From positions 1 to 64,000 of the forward strand of contig NZ_JAGQFT020000013.1 in assembly GCF_018122625.2 (NCBI RefSeq): DNA of 64,000 nucleotides, read 5' to 3'. The stretch's first letter is position 1; each line of letters opens with the position of its first letter. The stretch comes from Coralloluteibacterium stylophorae (GTDB lineage Bacteria; Pseudomonadota; Gammaproteobacteria; Xanthomonadales; Xanthomonadaceae). Shown here piece after piece: positions 1 through 8,918 of this stretch. The notes below the pieces were generated by a model. It saw only the letters and a program-made list of their open reading frames with translations. It did not search any database and was not told where the DNA came from. The translations under genes were made by a program, and so were the position numbers.

Positions 1-106
1 TCTACGATGCAAGCTCGATGGCTTCAGGAGCGGCTCGGGCGTCCCACCCTCCCCCGATGATCGGTCGGGGACAGTGCCCCTTCATCGGGGCGCTGTCGAG
101 ATACAA

Positions 107-372
107 GGAGCGGCTTCAGCCGCGACCCATGGTGCGATGGCCTGTGTGTCTGTGGGAGGCGCTTCCTGTGGGAGGGGCTTCAGCCCCGACGCGCTCACTG
201 ACGGAAGCACCGCTCGTCGCGGCTCAAGCCGCCCGGTAGGAGCGGCTTCAGCCGCGACCCATGGTGCGATGGCCTGTGTGTCTGTGGGAGGCGTTTCCCG
301 CGGGAGGGGCTTCAGCCCCGACATGCTCCCTGATGAAACCACCGTCCGTCGCGGCTGAAGCCGCGCCTACAG
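107..372. repeat. REP cluster with a 132-bp tandem duplication
   Basis: Six palindromic REP-type units lie here: GGAGCGGCTTCAGCCGCGAC at about 107-126 and 239-258, its inverted forms near 215-231 and 348-372, and the sister unit GGAGGGGCTTCAGCCCCGAC at about 171-190 and 302-321. The segment starting at 106 is repeated nearly exactly from 238 (132-bp period, including the unique stretch after the first palindrome), so the cluster grew by tandem duplication. The first 106 bases show no gene. The last unit overlaps the 3' end of the anti-sigma gene. No RAYT transposase gene is present in the window. Confidence 0.85.
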
Positions 373-1119
373 ACGGCCCCGCATCAGCGTGCGCTGCATT
401 GCGCTCACGCGGCTGTCGTCGGCGGCGCCGACCAGGGCGAAGCTGGTGTCGCCGTGCGACCAGTACCGCGCCAGCAGCGGGCCGTCGCGCCGCGCGCCGG
501 GTTCCGGGAAGTGGTCGCCCGGCCGCAGGTAGACGCCGACCCGGCCGCCGGCGCCGTCCTCGTAGATCAGCATCGCCGCGGCGCCCTCGGCGGTGGAGAG
601 CAGGCGTGCGCTGCGCAGCGCGAAGCCCTGCGCCGACAGGTCGGGCAGGCGACCCTCGGCACCGAAGTGGAGGCGCAGCCAGTCGCGCAGGGGCGCCGCT
701 TCGGAAGGCCCCAGGCTGCCCGGTGGCGCGTCCTCGGTGGCGAAGAGGCGATAGGCGCTCACCGCGTCGGCCATCGGCAGACGCCGCGCCAGCAGCGCCT
801 GTTCCCGTGCCTGCCAGCCGCCGGCGCCACCCAGACCGAGCGCGAGCAGCATCCCTGCGGCCACCGCCCAGCGCCTGCGGCGGCGGGCGTGCAGGCGCCG
901 CCGCACGTGCGCGGGATCCAGGCGTGGGTCGACCGGCTGCACCGCGGGCGCGGCGAGCGCGGTGCGCAGGCGTTCGGCATCCTGCTTCCAGGCCGCGACC
1001 CGCGCTGCGTCCTGCGGGTGCGCGGCGAGCCAGGCGTCGACGCGCGCCCGCGCCCGCGCGTCGAGCTGGCTGTCGACCCAGGCGTGGAGTTCGTCTTCGG
1101 TGGGAGCGATGGGCGTCAT
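367..1119 (-). CDS. anti-sigma factor (membrane-anchored)
   Basis: A 250-residue partner of the upstream ECF sigma factor. The N-terminal 70 residues form a short cytosolic helical domain typical of anti-sigma proteins (HAWVDSQLDARARARVDAWL), followed by an Arg-rich stretch, one transmembrane helix at about residues 84-103, and a periplasmic domain of about 145 residues. The ATG at 1119 is chosen because it overlaps the sigma stop codon in an ATGA arrangement, implying translational coupling. No HxxxCxxC zinc motif is visible, so it is not a ZAS-type anti-sigma. It presumably holds the sigma factor until an envelope or oxidative signal releases it; the signal is inferred from the divergent peroxidase genes. 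Confidence 0.85.
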   Translation of the reverse strand: MTPIAPTEDELHAWVDSQLDARARARVDAWLAAHPQDAARVAAWKQDAERLRTALAAPAVQPVDPRLDPAHVRRRLHARRRRRWAVAAGMLLALGLGGAGGWQAREQALLARRLPMADAVSAYRLFATEDAPPGSLGPSEAAPLRDWLRLHFGAEGRLPDLSAQGFALRSARLLSTAEGAAAMLIYEDGAGGRVGVYLRPGDHFPEPGARRDGPLLARYWSHGDTSFALVGAADDSRVSAMQRTLMRGRL

Positions 1120-1625
1120 TTCAGGATCCGGAGTGCGGGGCGCGGCTGCTCGCCCTCGGTGAGTGCGCGCAGGGCCTGGCGGGCGCGGGCCAGGCGCGAC
1201 ATCACCGTGCCGAGCGGCACGTCGAGCGCCTGCGCGACCTCGCGGTAGCTGAAGCCCTCGACCGTCACCATCAGCAGCAGCGCGCGCTGCGCGGCGGGCA
1301 GCGCGTCGAAGGCGGCGAGCGCGGCACGGTCGCCGGCGACCGTCTCCGCCGAGGGCGCGCCGTCGTCCTGCGTCGCGAACAGCCGGACCAGGCGCGACCA
1401 GCGCGCGGCACGCCGGTGCTCGTCCACGAACTGCCGGTACAGGATCGAGAACAGCCACGGCTGCAGCGCGCCGGCGTCGCGGCGCGTGCGGCCGTGGGTG
1501 AGCGCGCGCTCGAGCGTGTGCTGCACGAGGTCGTCGGCGGCGGCCGGCTCGTGCACCAGCGAGCGCGCGAAGCGGCGCAGGCGCGGGATCAGCGCGCGCA
1601 GGGTGTCGTCGTCGAGCTCATCCAT
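1116..1625 (-). CDS. ECF-type RNA polymerase sigma factor
   Basis: A 169-residue ECF sigma factor. Region 2 is recognisable from RSLVHEPAAADDLVQHTLER (about residues 22-41) and region 4 from EGFSYREVAQALDVPLGTVM followed by SRLARARQALR. There is no extra C-terminal domain. It overlaps the downstream anti-sigma gene by 4 bases. The intergenic region to the divergent peroxidase gene carries a promoter-like element on each strand with the same -35 and -10 sequences, which fits autoregulation plus control of the peroxidase/cytochrome operon. Length and motifs are normal for the family; the exact ECF group is not assigned. Confidence 0.92.
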   Translation of the reverse strand: MDELDDDTLRALIPRLRRFARSLVHEPAAADDLVQHTLERALTHGRTRRDAGALQPWLFSILYRQFVDEHRRAARWSRLVRLFATQDDGAPSAETVAGDRAALAAFDALPAAQRALLLMVTVEGFSYREVAQALDVPLGTVMSRLARARQALRALTEGEQPRPALRILK

Positions 1626-1664
1626 GGACGGCGTGCTGTGGCGGAGGCGGGCTCATGGCGGTGG

Positions 1665-1689
1665 GACGTGCCGCGGGACGGATTATTCC
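1665..1689 (-). promoter_or_regulatory. ECF-type promoter of the sigma/anti-sigma operon
   Basis: Read leftward, GGAATAA (1689-1683) and CGTC (1668-1665) are separated by 14 bases, about 40 bases before the sigma start. The opposite strand of the same gap carries the same two hexamer-like blocks at the same spacing, which makes a chance match unlikely. The inference is autoregulation by the ECF sigma factor. Confidence 0.6.
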
Positions 1690-1703
1690 CGTGCGGGCGC
1701 GGG

Positions 1704-1728
1704 GGAATAAACCGCCGGCGGCGACGTC
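1704..1728 (+). promoter_or_regulatory. ECF-type promoter of the peroxidase operon
   Basis: GGAATAA (1704-1710) and CGTC (1725-1728) with a 14-base spacer, about 40 bases before the peroxidase ATG. The flanks also agree with the mirror element: both read GGGAATAA, then CC after one base, and both end in CGTCCCA. This is presumed to be the target promoter of the divergently encoded sigma factor. Confidence 0.6.
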
Positions 1729-1766
1729 CCACCTGCACACCGTCCGTACCGCGAGGAGTTCCCCCC

Positions 1767-2861
1767 ATGTCGTCACCGTCCCCCGAGCCCGGCCATCCGC
1801 GCCGGCGCAGTCCGCTGCCGGCGCTGGGCCTCATCGGTGCCGTGGTCCTGATCGTTGCGCTGGCCTTCGGCTGGGTCGGCGGCTGGCTCGACCGCGACCG
1901 CCTCACCGCGCAGCGCATGGTCGACACCATCGAAGGCGGGAATCCGCATCCGGGATTCCGCCGCGCGCACAGCAAGGGCATCTGCGTGAGCGGGTACTTC
2001 GAGCCCACCGCCGCCGGGCCGCGGCTGTCGAAGGCGCGCGTGTTCGCGCAGCCGCGGGTGCCGGTGCTCGGACGGATGTCGATCGGCGGCGGCGACCCGC
2101 ATGGCGCCGACGCCACCGCCCGCGTGCGCAGCATGGCGCTGCGCCTGCGCACCGACGACGGCCAGGAGTGGCGCACGGCGATGAACAGCTTCCCGTTCTT
2201 CCCCGTGGCCACGCCCGAGGCCTTCCAGGCGCAGACCCTGGCCTCGCGCCCCGATCCCGCCACCGGCAGGCCGGACCCGGCGGCGATGGAGGCCTTCCTC
2301 GCACAGCATCCGGAGGCGCGCAGGTTCCTGGAGTGGGCGAAGACGGCGCCGTGGCCGACCAGCTTCGCCAACACCCGTTTCAACGGCGTCAACGCCTTCC
2401 GCTTCGTCGACGCCGCGGAAGGCAGCCGGTTCGTGCGCTGGTCGATGCGGCCGCAGGCGCCGCTCGAGACCCTGCCGGCGGAGGCGCGCGAGCGCGCCGA
2501 CGCGGACTACCTGCAGGAGGACCTCGTCGCCCGCCTCGCCGCCGCGCCGCTGCGCTGGGACATGGTGGCGACGGTCGCCGCCGCGGACGACCCGGTCACC
2601 GATCCGTCGCAGCCCTGGCCCGAGGACCGCGAGCAGGTCGTCCTCGGCACCCTGGTGCTGGAGGACGCGCAACCGCAGGCCACCGGTCCCTGCCGCGACC
2701 TCAACTACGATCCGCTGGTGCTGCCCGAGGGCATCGAGGGCTCGGGCGATCCGGTCCTCGCCGCGCGCTCGGCGACCTACTCGGTCTCCTTCAACCGCCG
2801 CCAGCGCGAGATCGCGGCGGGCGACGCGGCCGCGGCCACCGGCACGGAGGGTGCACGATGA
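1767..2861 (+). CDS. catalase-family peroxidase (SrpA-like), membrane anchored
   Basis: A 364-residue protein of the short catalase-related peroxidase family, heme enzymes that use peroxide but lack the C-terminal parts of full catalases. An N-terminal transmembrane/signal-anchor helix (about residues 18-36) places the domain in the periplasm. Family-type segments include HPGFRRAHSKGICVSGYFEP near residue 54 (with the distal His), the RMSIGGGDPHGADATARVRS region and FANTRFNGVNAFRFVDAAEG. The ATG at 1767 follows a GAGG Shine-Dalgarno and gives the anchor helix. The stop overlaps the ATG of the cytochrome b561 gene, so the pair is co-translated; the cytochrome probably supplies electrons. Confidence 0.85.
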   Translation: MSSPSPEPGHPRRRSPLPALGLIGAVVLIVALAFGWVGGWLDRDRLTAQRMVDTIEGGNPHPGFRRAHSKGICVSGYFEPTAAGPRLSKARVFAQPRVPVLGRMSIGGGDPHGADATARVRSMALRLRTDDGQEWRTAMNSFPFFPVATPEAFQAQTLASRPDPATGRPDPAAMEAFLAQHPEARRFLEWAKTAPWPTSFANTRFNGVNAFRFVDAAEGSRFVRWSMRPQAPLETLPAEARERADADYLQEDLVARLAAAPLRWDMVATVAAADDPVTDPSQPWPEDREQVVLGTLVLEDAQPQATGPCRDLNYDPLVLPEGIEGSGDPVLAARSATYSVSFNRRQREIAAGDAAAATGTEGAR

Positions 2862-3391
2862 ACCGTCATGGCCACTTCGACGCGTTCGCCCGCGGCCTGC
2901 ACTGGCTGATGGCGGTGATGATCCTGGCGATGCTCTTCATCGGCGTCGGCATGGTGGCTTCGGTCCACCTGCGGCCGGCCCTGATCGACCTGCACCGGCC
3001 GCTCGGCATCGCCATCCTCGTGCTGGCGGTCCTGCGCCTCGGCAACCGCCTGCGCAGTCCGCCGCCGCCGCTGCCTGGCGACCTGCCCCGGCCGCAGCGC
3101 ATCGCCGCCAAGGCCTCGCACTGGGTGCTGTACACGCTGATGTTCGCGATGCCGCTGCTCGGCTGGGCCATGCTCTCCGCCGGCGGCTATCCGATCCCCA
3201 TGTTCGGCGGCCTGCATCTGCCGCCGATCGCGCCGCACGATCCGGACATCTACGCCGTGCTGCGCGCCGCACACGGATGGCTCGCCTACGCGCTGTTCGC
3301 GGTGGTGCTGCTGCACGTGGCCGCGGCGCTGTTCCACGGCCTGGTGCGGCGCGACGGCGTGCTGTCGAGCATGGCCCGCGGCCGCGCCTGA
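2858..3391 (+). CDS. cytochrome b561 family protein
   Basis: A 177-residue membrane cytochrome b561 with four predicted helices (about residues 12-32, 46-62, 88-108 and 145-167). The heme-ligand-type histidines occur in FARGLHWLMAVM, LIDLHRPLGIAIL, KASHWVLYTLMF and HGWLAYALFAVVLLHVAAAL. It overlaps the peroxidase stop codon by 4 bases. In this family the protein moves electrons from the quinone pool to a periplasmic partner, here most likely the peroxidase. The operon is expected to depend on the ECF promoter at 1704-1728. Confidence 0.9.
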   Translation: MNRHGHFDAFARGLHWLMAVMILAMLFIGVGMVASVHLRPALIDLHRPLGIAILVLAVLRLGNRLRSPPPPLPGDLPRPQRIAAKASHWVLYTLMFAMPLLGWAMLSAGGYPIPMFGGLHLPPIAPHDPDIYAVLRAAHGWLAYALFAVVLLHVAAALFHGLVRRDGVLSSMARGRA

Positions 3392-3481
3392 TCCGGCGGG
3401 CGGCACGGCCGCCCGCCACCGGCGCCGGACGGAGCCCGCGATGCGCGACAATGGCCGGCCGTTGCCGTCGCCGTCGCCGCC

Positions 3482-5620
3482 ATGAAGTACTTCGTCTCCT
3501 GCGCCAAGGGCCTGGAATACCTGCTCGTCGACGAGCTGCAGGCCCTCGGCGCGACGCGCGCCACCGCCACGGTGGCCGGCGCCAACGTCGAGGGCGAGGC
3601 GGAGTCGGCCTATCGCGCGGTGCTGTGGTCGCGCCTGGCCAGCCGCGTGCTGTGGCCGCTGGCCGAGTTCGACTGCCCGGACGAGGATGCGCTGTATGCC
3701 GGCGCGGCGGCGATCGACTGGCCGCTGCACCTGGACGCCGACGGCACGCTCGCGGTCGACGCGCACGTCTCCGGCTCGGCGATCACCCACGCACGCTTCG
3801 CCGCGCAGCGGGTCAAGGACGCGGTGGTCGACGGCCTGCGCGCCGAGACCGGGCGCCGGCCCTCGGTCGACACCGAGGCGCCGGACCTGCGCCTCAACCT
3901 GGTGGTGCGCAAGGGCAGGGCGATCCTCTCCGTCGATCTCGGTGGCGGCCCGCTGCACCGCCGCGGCTGGCGCGTCGCGCAGGGCGAGGCGCCGCTCAAG
4001 GAGAACCTCGCCGCGGCGCTGCTGCTGCGCGGCGACTGGCCGCGCGTGCACGCCGCGGGCGGCGCGCTGCTGGATCCGATGTGCGGCTCCGGCACCCTGG
4101 TGATCGAGGCCGCGGCCATGGCCGCCGACCTCGCGCCGGGCCTGCTGCGCCACGGCGACGAGGAGCCGACCCGCTGGCAGGGCTTCCAGCGTGCGCTGTG
4201 GACGCGGCTGCGCGAGGACGCGCTGGCGCGGGCTGCGGCCGGGCGTGCGGCGGTCACCACACCGATCGCCGGCAGCGACCGCGATCCGGAGGCCGTCGAC
4301 GCCGCGCGCCGCAATGCGCAGGCGGCGGGGCTCGCGGAGCTGGTGCGGTTCGAGGTGCGCGACGTCGCCGAGCTGCCGGCGCAGGACGCGCCGCGCGGCG
4401 TCGTGGTCTGCAATCCGCCCTACGACGCCCGCCTCGCCGCCGACCCCGCGCTGTACCGCACGCTCGGCCAGGCGCTGGCCCGCGCTGTGCCGGCGTGGCG
4501 TGCCTCCATCCTCTGCGGCGACGGCGAGCTCGCCTTCGCCACCGGCCTGCGCGCGAAGAAGCGCTACACCGTGTTCAACGGCGCGCTGGAATGCACCCTC
4601 ATCGTCTGCGACCCGGTGCGTCCGCCCGAGCGCGAGGCGCGCGCGCCGGCGCCGCTGGGCGAGGGTGCGCAGATGGTGGCCAACCGCCTGCGCAAGTCGC
4701 TGCGCGCCGGCAAGGCCTGGCGCGTGCGCGAGGGCGTCACCTGCTGGCGCGCCTACGACGCCGACCTGCCCGAGTACGCCGCCGCCGTCGACATCTACAC
4801 CGAGGACGGCGGCGAGGCCCGTGTGTTCGCCCACGTGCAGGAATACGCCGCGCCCGCCGAGATCCCCGAGGAGACCACGCGCCGCCGGCTCGGCGAGCTG
4901 GTCGCCGCGGTGCGCGAGGTGTTCGCGATCCCGCACGGGCAGGTGGCGATCAAGACCCGCCAGCGCGGCAGGGGTGGCGCCAAGTACGGACGCATGGACC
5001 AGCGCGGCGAGACGCTCGTGGTGCGCGAGGGCGCGGTGCGGTTGAAGGTCAACCCCTTCGACTATCTCGACACCGGCCTGTTCCTCGACCACCGCCCGCT
5101 GCGCCTGCGGATCGGCGTCGAAGCGGCGGGCAGGCGCGTGCTCAACCTGTTCGCCTACACCGGCACGGCGACGGTGCACGCCGCGGTGGGCGGGGCGAAG
5201 ACCACGACCACGGTCGACCTCTCCGGTACGTACCTCGGCTGGGCGGCGGAGAACCTGGCCCTCAACGGCGTCGGCGGCCCGATGCACCAGCTGGTGCAGG
5301 CCGACGCGCAGGCCTGGCTCGAGGCCGACCGCGGCCGCTACGACCTGGTCTTCATCGACCCGCCGACCTTCTCCAACTCGGCCAGGGCCGCCGATTTCGA
5401 CGTGCAGGCCGCGCACGTGCCGCTGCTGAAGGCCGCGCTGGCGCGCCTGTCGCCGGACGGGGTGATCCTGTTCTCCAACAACTTCCGCCGCTTCCGCTTC
5501 GACCAGGCGGCGTTCGCCGGGCTGGCGGAGGTACGCGAGATCAGCGCCGACACCATCCCGCCCGACTTCGCCCGCAACCCGCGCATCCACCGCGCCTGGG
5601 AGCTGCGGCGGTTGGTTTGA
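3482..5620 (+). CDS. rlmKL: bifunctional 23S rRNA methyltransferase RlmKL (m2G2445 / m7G2069)
   Basis: A 712-residue fusion methyltransferase that modifies two guanines of 23S rRNA during 50S assembly. The N-terminal half has a THUMP domain (about residues 45-155) and the RlmL methyltransferase with [13 protein letters not shown] near residue 198 and the catalytic NPPYD near residue 310. The C-terminal RlmK half has [18 protein letters not shown] near residue 555 (SAM binding) and [10 protein letters not shown] near residue 623. Length matches E. coli RlmKL (about 700 residues). It stands alone, 90 bases after the cytochrome gene. Confidence 0.97.
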   Translation: MKYFVSCAKGLEYLLVDELQALGATRATATVAGANVEGEAESAYRAVLWSRLASRVLWPLAEFDCPDEDALYAGAAAIDWPLHLDADGTLAVDAHVSGSAITHARFAAQRVKDAVVDGLRAETGRRPSVDTEAPDLRLNLVVRKGRAILSVDLGGGPLHRRGWRVAQGEAPLKENLAAALLLRGDWPRVHAAGGALLDPMCGSGTLVIEAAAMAADLAPGLLRHGDEEPTRWQGFQRALWTRLREDALARAAAGRAAVTTPIAGSDRDPEAVDAARRNAQAAGLAELVRFEVRDVAELPAQDAPRGVVVCNPPYDARLAADPALYRTLGQALARAVPAWRASILCGDGELAFATGLRAKKRYTVFNGALECTLIVCDPVRPPEREARAPAPLGEGAQMVANRLRKSLRAGKAWRVREGVTCWRAYDADLPEYAAAVDIYTEDGGEARVFAHVQEYAAPAEIPEETTRRRLGELVAAVREVFAIPHGQVAIKTRQRGRGGAKYGRMDQRGETLVVREGAVRLKVNPFDYLDTGLFLDHRPLRLRIGVEAAGRRVLNLFAYTGTATVHAAVGGAKTTTTVDLSGTYLGWAAENLALNGVGGPMHQLVQADAQAWLEADRGRYDLVFIDPPTFSNSARAADFDVQAAHVPLLKAALARLSPDGVILFSNNFRRFRFDQAAFAGLAEVREISADTIPPDFARNPRIHRAWELRRLV

Positions 5621-6003
5621 GATGGGGTGGTGGAGCGGGACCCGGGAACCGGGAACTGGGAACGCCGCGGTCGGGCGTCGCGCCCCTGTAGGAGCGGCTT
5701 CAGCCGCGACGGTGGGGCCACGTCGGGGCTGAAGCCTCTCCCACAGAGGAGCGCGGAAGCGCGACATCGAGGCTGGGGCGCTGCAGGGCGGAGCTGGAAC
5801 CTGCCGCAGGGGTCGCGGCTGAAGCCGCTCCTGCGGAGGTCGGGGTGCCGGCGCACGAGGACGTCCGGTTCCGCTTCCCGCGTCATCCCGACCTGGTCCC
5901 GCTGCTCCCCGATGCCCCTGCCTTCGGTCCCGGTGACTCCCGGCCCATGCCGGCGGCGGTGTCGCGCGCGCACGCTGCGCGCCATCTCCCTCGGACCGCC
6001 GTC
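5621..6003. repeat. intergenic region with three REP units
   Basis: This 383-base gap holds REP units at 5688-5710 (GGAGCGGCTTCAGCCGCGAC type), 5721-5745 (inverted sister type, slightly degenerate) and 5812-5834 (inverted first type). The first and last face each other, giving a REPIN-like pair. The rest shows no gene; a possible open frame running into the next gene from 5845 lacks a signal or ribosome site and is treated as non-coding. Confidence 0.75.
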
Positions 6004-6795
6004 ATGCGCCACCTCGCTCTCGCCTGCGCCGCCGCGCTCGCCCTTGCCGCTCCGGCCGCGGATGCGCACCAGGGCGTGCAGATCTCCTCGGAGGAGTGCG
6101 GCTTCAGCACGCCCTACGACGTGCGCATCGGGCCGTCCGGCCTGGCGCTGACCCGCGAGGACGGCGCGCCGTCGGAGGTGCTGATCCACGACGGCGTGCT
6201 GCGGATCGACGGCGCCGCGCTCGCCACCGGCGCGGCCGACGCCCTGCGCCTGCGGCGGATCGAGGCCGGCGCCCGCGCACTGATGCCCCAGGTCGCGGCA
6301 ATCGCGCGCGAGGCGGTCGACATCGCCTTCGACGCCTTCGCCGCCGTCATCGAGGGCATGACCGGCAGCACCAGCCGGATCGAGCGCATCCAGGAATTCC
6401 GCGCCAGCGCGCTGGCCCGCGTCGACGCGAGCCTGGGCGACGGCGTGTGGGATCAGGATCTGTTCGACGAGGCCTTCGCCGCCGACATCGAGGCGGCCGC
6501 CGAGGAGTTCGCCGGCAGCATGGTTCGCAGCGCCCTGTGGACGGTGCTGCTGCCCGGTGGCGAGGGGCGCCTGGAGCGGCGGCTGGCGGCGATGGAGGCG
6601 GACCTGGACACGAGGATGGAGGCTCGCGCGGACGAGCTTGAGACGCGGGCGGACGCGCTGTGCGAGGAGGTCGCCGCCCTGCACGCCCTGCAGGAGTCGC
6701 TCGAGATCCGCCTCGACGGCGGCGCACCGCTGCGCCTGATCGAGATGACCGCCGCGCCGGCGGTCGCCGCCGCCGGACAGGACGAGGGTCGGTAG
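6004..6795 (+). CDS. DUF2884 (YggN-like) secreted protein
   Basis: A 263-residue protein with a clear signal peptide (MRHLALACAAALALAAPAADA). The mature part matches the DUF2884/YggN pattern: a Cys near the mature N-terminus (SSEECGFSTPYDVRIG), the VLRIDGAAL strand segment, then long amphipathic helices (residues about 80-235) that can form a coiled bundle, with a second Cys near the C-terminus (ADALCEEVAAL). The ATG at 6004 is chosen because it gives the signal peptide. YggN family members are periplasmic proteins of unknown function. It is flanked by REP elements on both sides, so it is probably monocistronic. Confidence 0.75.
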   Translation: MRHLALACAAALALAAPAADAHQGVQISSEECGFSTPYDVRIGPSGLALTREDGAPSEVLIHDGVLRIDGAALATGAADALRLRRIEAGARALMPQVAAIAREAVDIAFDAFAAVIEGMTGSTSRIERIQEFRASALARVDASLGDGVWDQDLFDEAFAADIEAAAEEFAGSMVRSALWTVLLPGGEGRLERRLAAMEADLDTRMEARADELETRADALCEEVAALHALQESLEIRLDGGAPLRLIEMTAAPAVAAAGQDEGR

Positions 6796-6875
6796 GGTTG
6801 GATGATGCGGTGGTGGTGAGGCGGGAATCGGGAATCGGGACCTGGGGGCGCCACCGCTCCAGCATCGCCACCCCC

Positions 6876-7030
6876 GTAGGAGCGGCTTCAGCCGCGACGG
6901 GTCGGGATGAAACGATGGTGGTGAGGCGGAAATAGGAAATGGGGACCCGGAGGCGCTGCGGATCCAGCATCGCCGCCCGACCCGGCCCTGTCGTCGCAGC
7001 AGGACCGGTCGCGGCTGAAGCCGCTCCTAC
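6876..7030. repeat. facing pair of REP units (REPIN-like)
   Basis: GTAGGAGCGGCTTCAGCCGC starts at 6876, and its inverted copy ends in CCGCTCCTAC at 7030. The two face each other across about 110 bases in the gap between convergent genes, the usual REPIN layout. The rest of the gap (6796-7092) holds degenerate direct repeats of the form GGGAATCGGGA but no gene. Confidence 0.8.
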
Positions 7031-7092
7031 AGGGCGAAGCGCGTCGGCGGACGTGGACCTTTCAGGTCCCGGGTCCCGCTTCCCCGCCAGCC

Positions 7093-7467
7093 TCAGCGCG
7101 CGCCCTCCTGGTAGAGCGACAGCACGTGCCCGTCGGGGTCGGCGAAGTCGGCGCTCCAGCCGCCGGGCGCTTCGCTGACCGGGGTGACGATGCTCACGCC
7201 CCTGGCCGCCAGCGCCTCGACGGTGCGGTCGATGCCGCCGTCGACGCTGAAGACCACGACCGGCGAGCTTCCCGGACGTGCGTCGCCCTGGAAGAAGATC
7301 AGCAGCATGTCGCCCGGCAGCGTCGCCATCAGGAAGTCGCCGCCGGTGTGCGCCTCGCCGGGCTGGCGCGCTATGTCGAGACCGAGGCTGTCGCGGTAGA
7401 AGCGTTCGGTGCGCGCGAGGTCGGCGACGGTGAAGACCAGGGCGCCCACGCGGGATGCGGCAATCAT
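7093..7467 (-). CDS. VOC-superfamily (glyoxalase/bleomycin-resistance fold) protein
   Basis: A 124-residue single vicinal-oxygen-chelate domain. The two beta-alpha-beta-beta-beta modules start at VGALVFTVADLARTERFYRD and VVFSVDGGIDRTVEALAARG, and the protein ends with the family-type FADPDGHVLSLYQ. The start at 7467 overlaps the stop of the upstream sigma-factor gene by 4 bases, so the two are translated together. Substrate cannot be read from sequence. Because of the coupling it may be a sensor or resistance partner of that sigma factor rather than a metabolic enzyme. Confidence 0.85.
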   Translation of the reverse strand: MIAASRVGALVFTVADLARTERFYRDSLGLDIARQPGEAHTGGDFLMATLPGDMLLIFFQGDARPGSSPVVVFSVDGGIDRTVEALAARGVSIVTPVSEAPGGWSADFADPDGHVLSLYQEGAR

Positions 7468-8123
7468 GGATGGATCTCCTTGGGGTGGCCGGCCGGAGTG
7501 GCCGGTGCCTGTGTGTTGCCGCGGCGGGACGGAACGTGAGCGCCGATCAGCAGCGGATGCCCGTCGGGGTCGTGCGTGGCCATGTGCGCATCCGGCAGCC
7601 TGGCCAGCAGGGTGCGCAGGACGCGCCGCAGTGGCCCGGACGCCGGTATCTGCGCCGGCGGCATGGCATCCGGATCGGCGCGCGCCGCCGCGCCGGCACG
7701 CGCCACCGCGCGGTGCAGGGCGTGGATGCGCTGGCGCAGCGCGGCGTCGTTGAGCGCCAGCAGGTGCGCGATCTCGCGGCGGTCGAGCCCGGCCAGGACC
7801 AGCACGGCGAGCTGGCGCAGGGCGCGCGGCAGCGAAGCGAGGAAGGGCTTCGCGAACCGCGGTTCCGGTTCCGCCTCGATGCTCGCGGCGGCGTCCTGCC
7901 ATGCCTGCTCGCGGACGCGCCGGCGCGTCGCGCCGCGTACCGCGAAGGCCGCCTGCCGGCGCAGCACGCCGTGCAGCCAGGGCAGGTCGAACCTGTCGGC
8001 CTGCACCGCGGCGAGCAGCACCTCCTGGACCAGGTCGTCGGCGTCCTCGCGCGTGGCGGCGTGGCGGCGCGCCGCGTGTCGCAGGCGGCGGAGGTCGTCG
8101 GGAGCGAGGGCGGGCGCGCGCAT
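7464..8123 (-). CDS. ECF-like sigma factor coupled to a VOC protein
   Basis: A 219-residue sigma-70-family protein. Region 2 is seen in RRHAATREDADDLVQEVLLA (about residues 19-38) and region 4 in LAGLDRREIAHLLALNDAAL with RQRIHALHRAV. The roughly 65 residues after region 4 are low-complexity and end in a basic, Pro-rich tail. No anti-sigma gene with a membrane helix lies next to it; its stop overlaps the VOC gene instead. It follows nfi by 23 bases. Region 2 is somewhat shortened, so promoter recognition may be unusual. Family assignment is firm, regulon unknown. Confidence 0.8.
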   Translation of the reverse strand: MRAPALAPDDLRRLRHAARRHAATREDADDLVQEVLLAAVQADRFDLPWLHGVLRRQAAFAVRGATRRRVREQAWQDAAASIEAEPEPRFAKPFLASLPRALRQLAVLVLAGLDRREIAHLLALNDAALRQRIHALHRAVARAGAAARADPDAMPPAQIPASGPLRRVLRTLLARLPDAHMATHDPDGHPLLIGAHVPSRRGNTQAPATPAGHPKEIHP

Positions 8124-8146
8124 CCGCGCGACTGTACCCCCCGACG

Positions 8147-8848
8147 TCAGGCGGTGGACATGCGCCGGCGGTCGCGGCGCGAGGCGATGCGGTCGGCCAG
8201 GCGCGTGGGCTCGGGCAGGCGATAGCCGCGCAGGGCGGCGCGGACGTGGCGCAGCGCGCCCTGCGGCGAGACGCGATGGCCCGGCGAGACGATCAGCGGC
8301 CGGCAGCGCGCCTTGCTCCGCAGCAGCCAGCCGATCCAGTCGGTGCCGTCGACGAGTTCGACCGCGTCGCCCGGCGTCTCGCCCAGCGGGACGTGGCGGC
8401 CGACCAGGATCTTCTTCGCCACGCCCAGCGTCGGCAGGCCGCTGGCGACGCCGAAGTGGGCGGCGATGCCGAGCCGCCGCGGATGGGCGATGCCGTGGCC
8501 GTCGACGAAGACCAGGTCCGGTGTCTCCGGCAACTGCCGCAGCGCCTCGAACAGCGCGGGCAGCTCGCGGAAGGAGAGCAGGCCGGGGATGTAGGGCATG
8601 GAGGTCGGGATCCGCGCCACCACCTCGGCGACCGGTTCGAGCGACGCGGCATCGAGCAGCACCGCCGCGGCGCGGGTGGTGCGGTTGTCGTCCTCGAAGC
8701 CGACGTCGAAGCCGGCGATGCGGCGCGGCGCCAGCGCCGACGGCGCGTCCTCCAGGATCACGCCGCGGGCGAGTTCGACCTGCAGCGCGCGCGCGCCGGC
8801 GATGCTGCCGTCCCAGTCCGGGATCGAGGGGTGCGGCCAGGTCTTCAT
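8147..8848 (-). CDS. nfi: endonuclease V (deoxyinosine repair)
   Basis: A 233-residue endonuclease V, which cuts the second phosphodiester bond 3' of deoxyinosine in DNA. Family signatures are present in order: the catalytic Asp in [11 protein letters not shown] (about residue 47), [13 protein letters not shown] (the wedge motif), [20 protein letters not shown] with the metal-binding Asp, and [12 protein letters not shown]. The ATG at 8848 gives a normal length. It lies 70 bases downstream of the HAD gene and 23 bases upstream of the sigma factor, possibly in one leftward transcript. Confidence 0.95.
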   Translation of the reverse strand: MKTWPHPSIPDWDGSIAGARALQVELARGVILEDAPSALAPRRIAGFDVGFEDDNRTTRAAAVLLDAASLEPVAEVVARIPTSMPYIPGLLSFRELPALFEALRQLPETPDLVFVDGHGIAHPRRLGIAAHFGVASGLPTLGVAKKILVGRHVPLGETPGDAVELVDGTDWIGWLLRSKARCRPLIVSPGHRVSPQGALRHVRAALRGYRLPEPTRLADRIASRRDRRRMSTA

Positions 8849-8918
8849 GCCGGGGCCGCGGCGGCGCGGTGGAGGGTGCGCATCGCGCGAGGCTGGCAAG
8901 CGCGGCGCATCGGGTGCG

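Noticed and set aside
107-372. CRISPR-like array
   Set aside because: The repeats are palindromic, of two types, in both orientations and with irregular spacing, and no cas gene is in the window.
2777-5767. 996-codon open frame on the - strand opposite rlmKL and the cytochrome gene
   Set aside because: Crosses two well-supported + strand genes, has no family pattern and the low-complexity composition typical of shadows.
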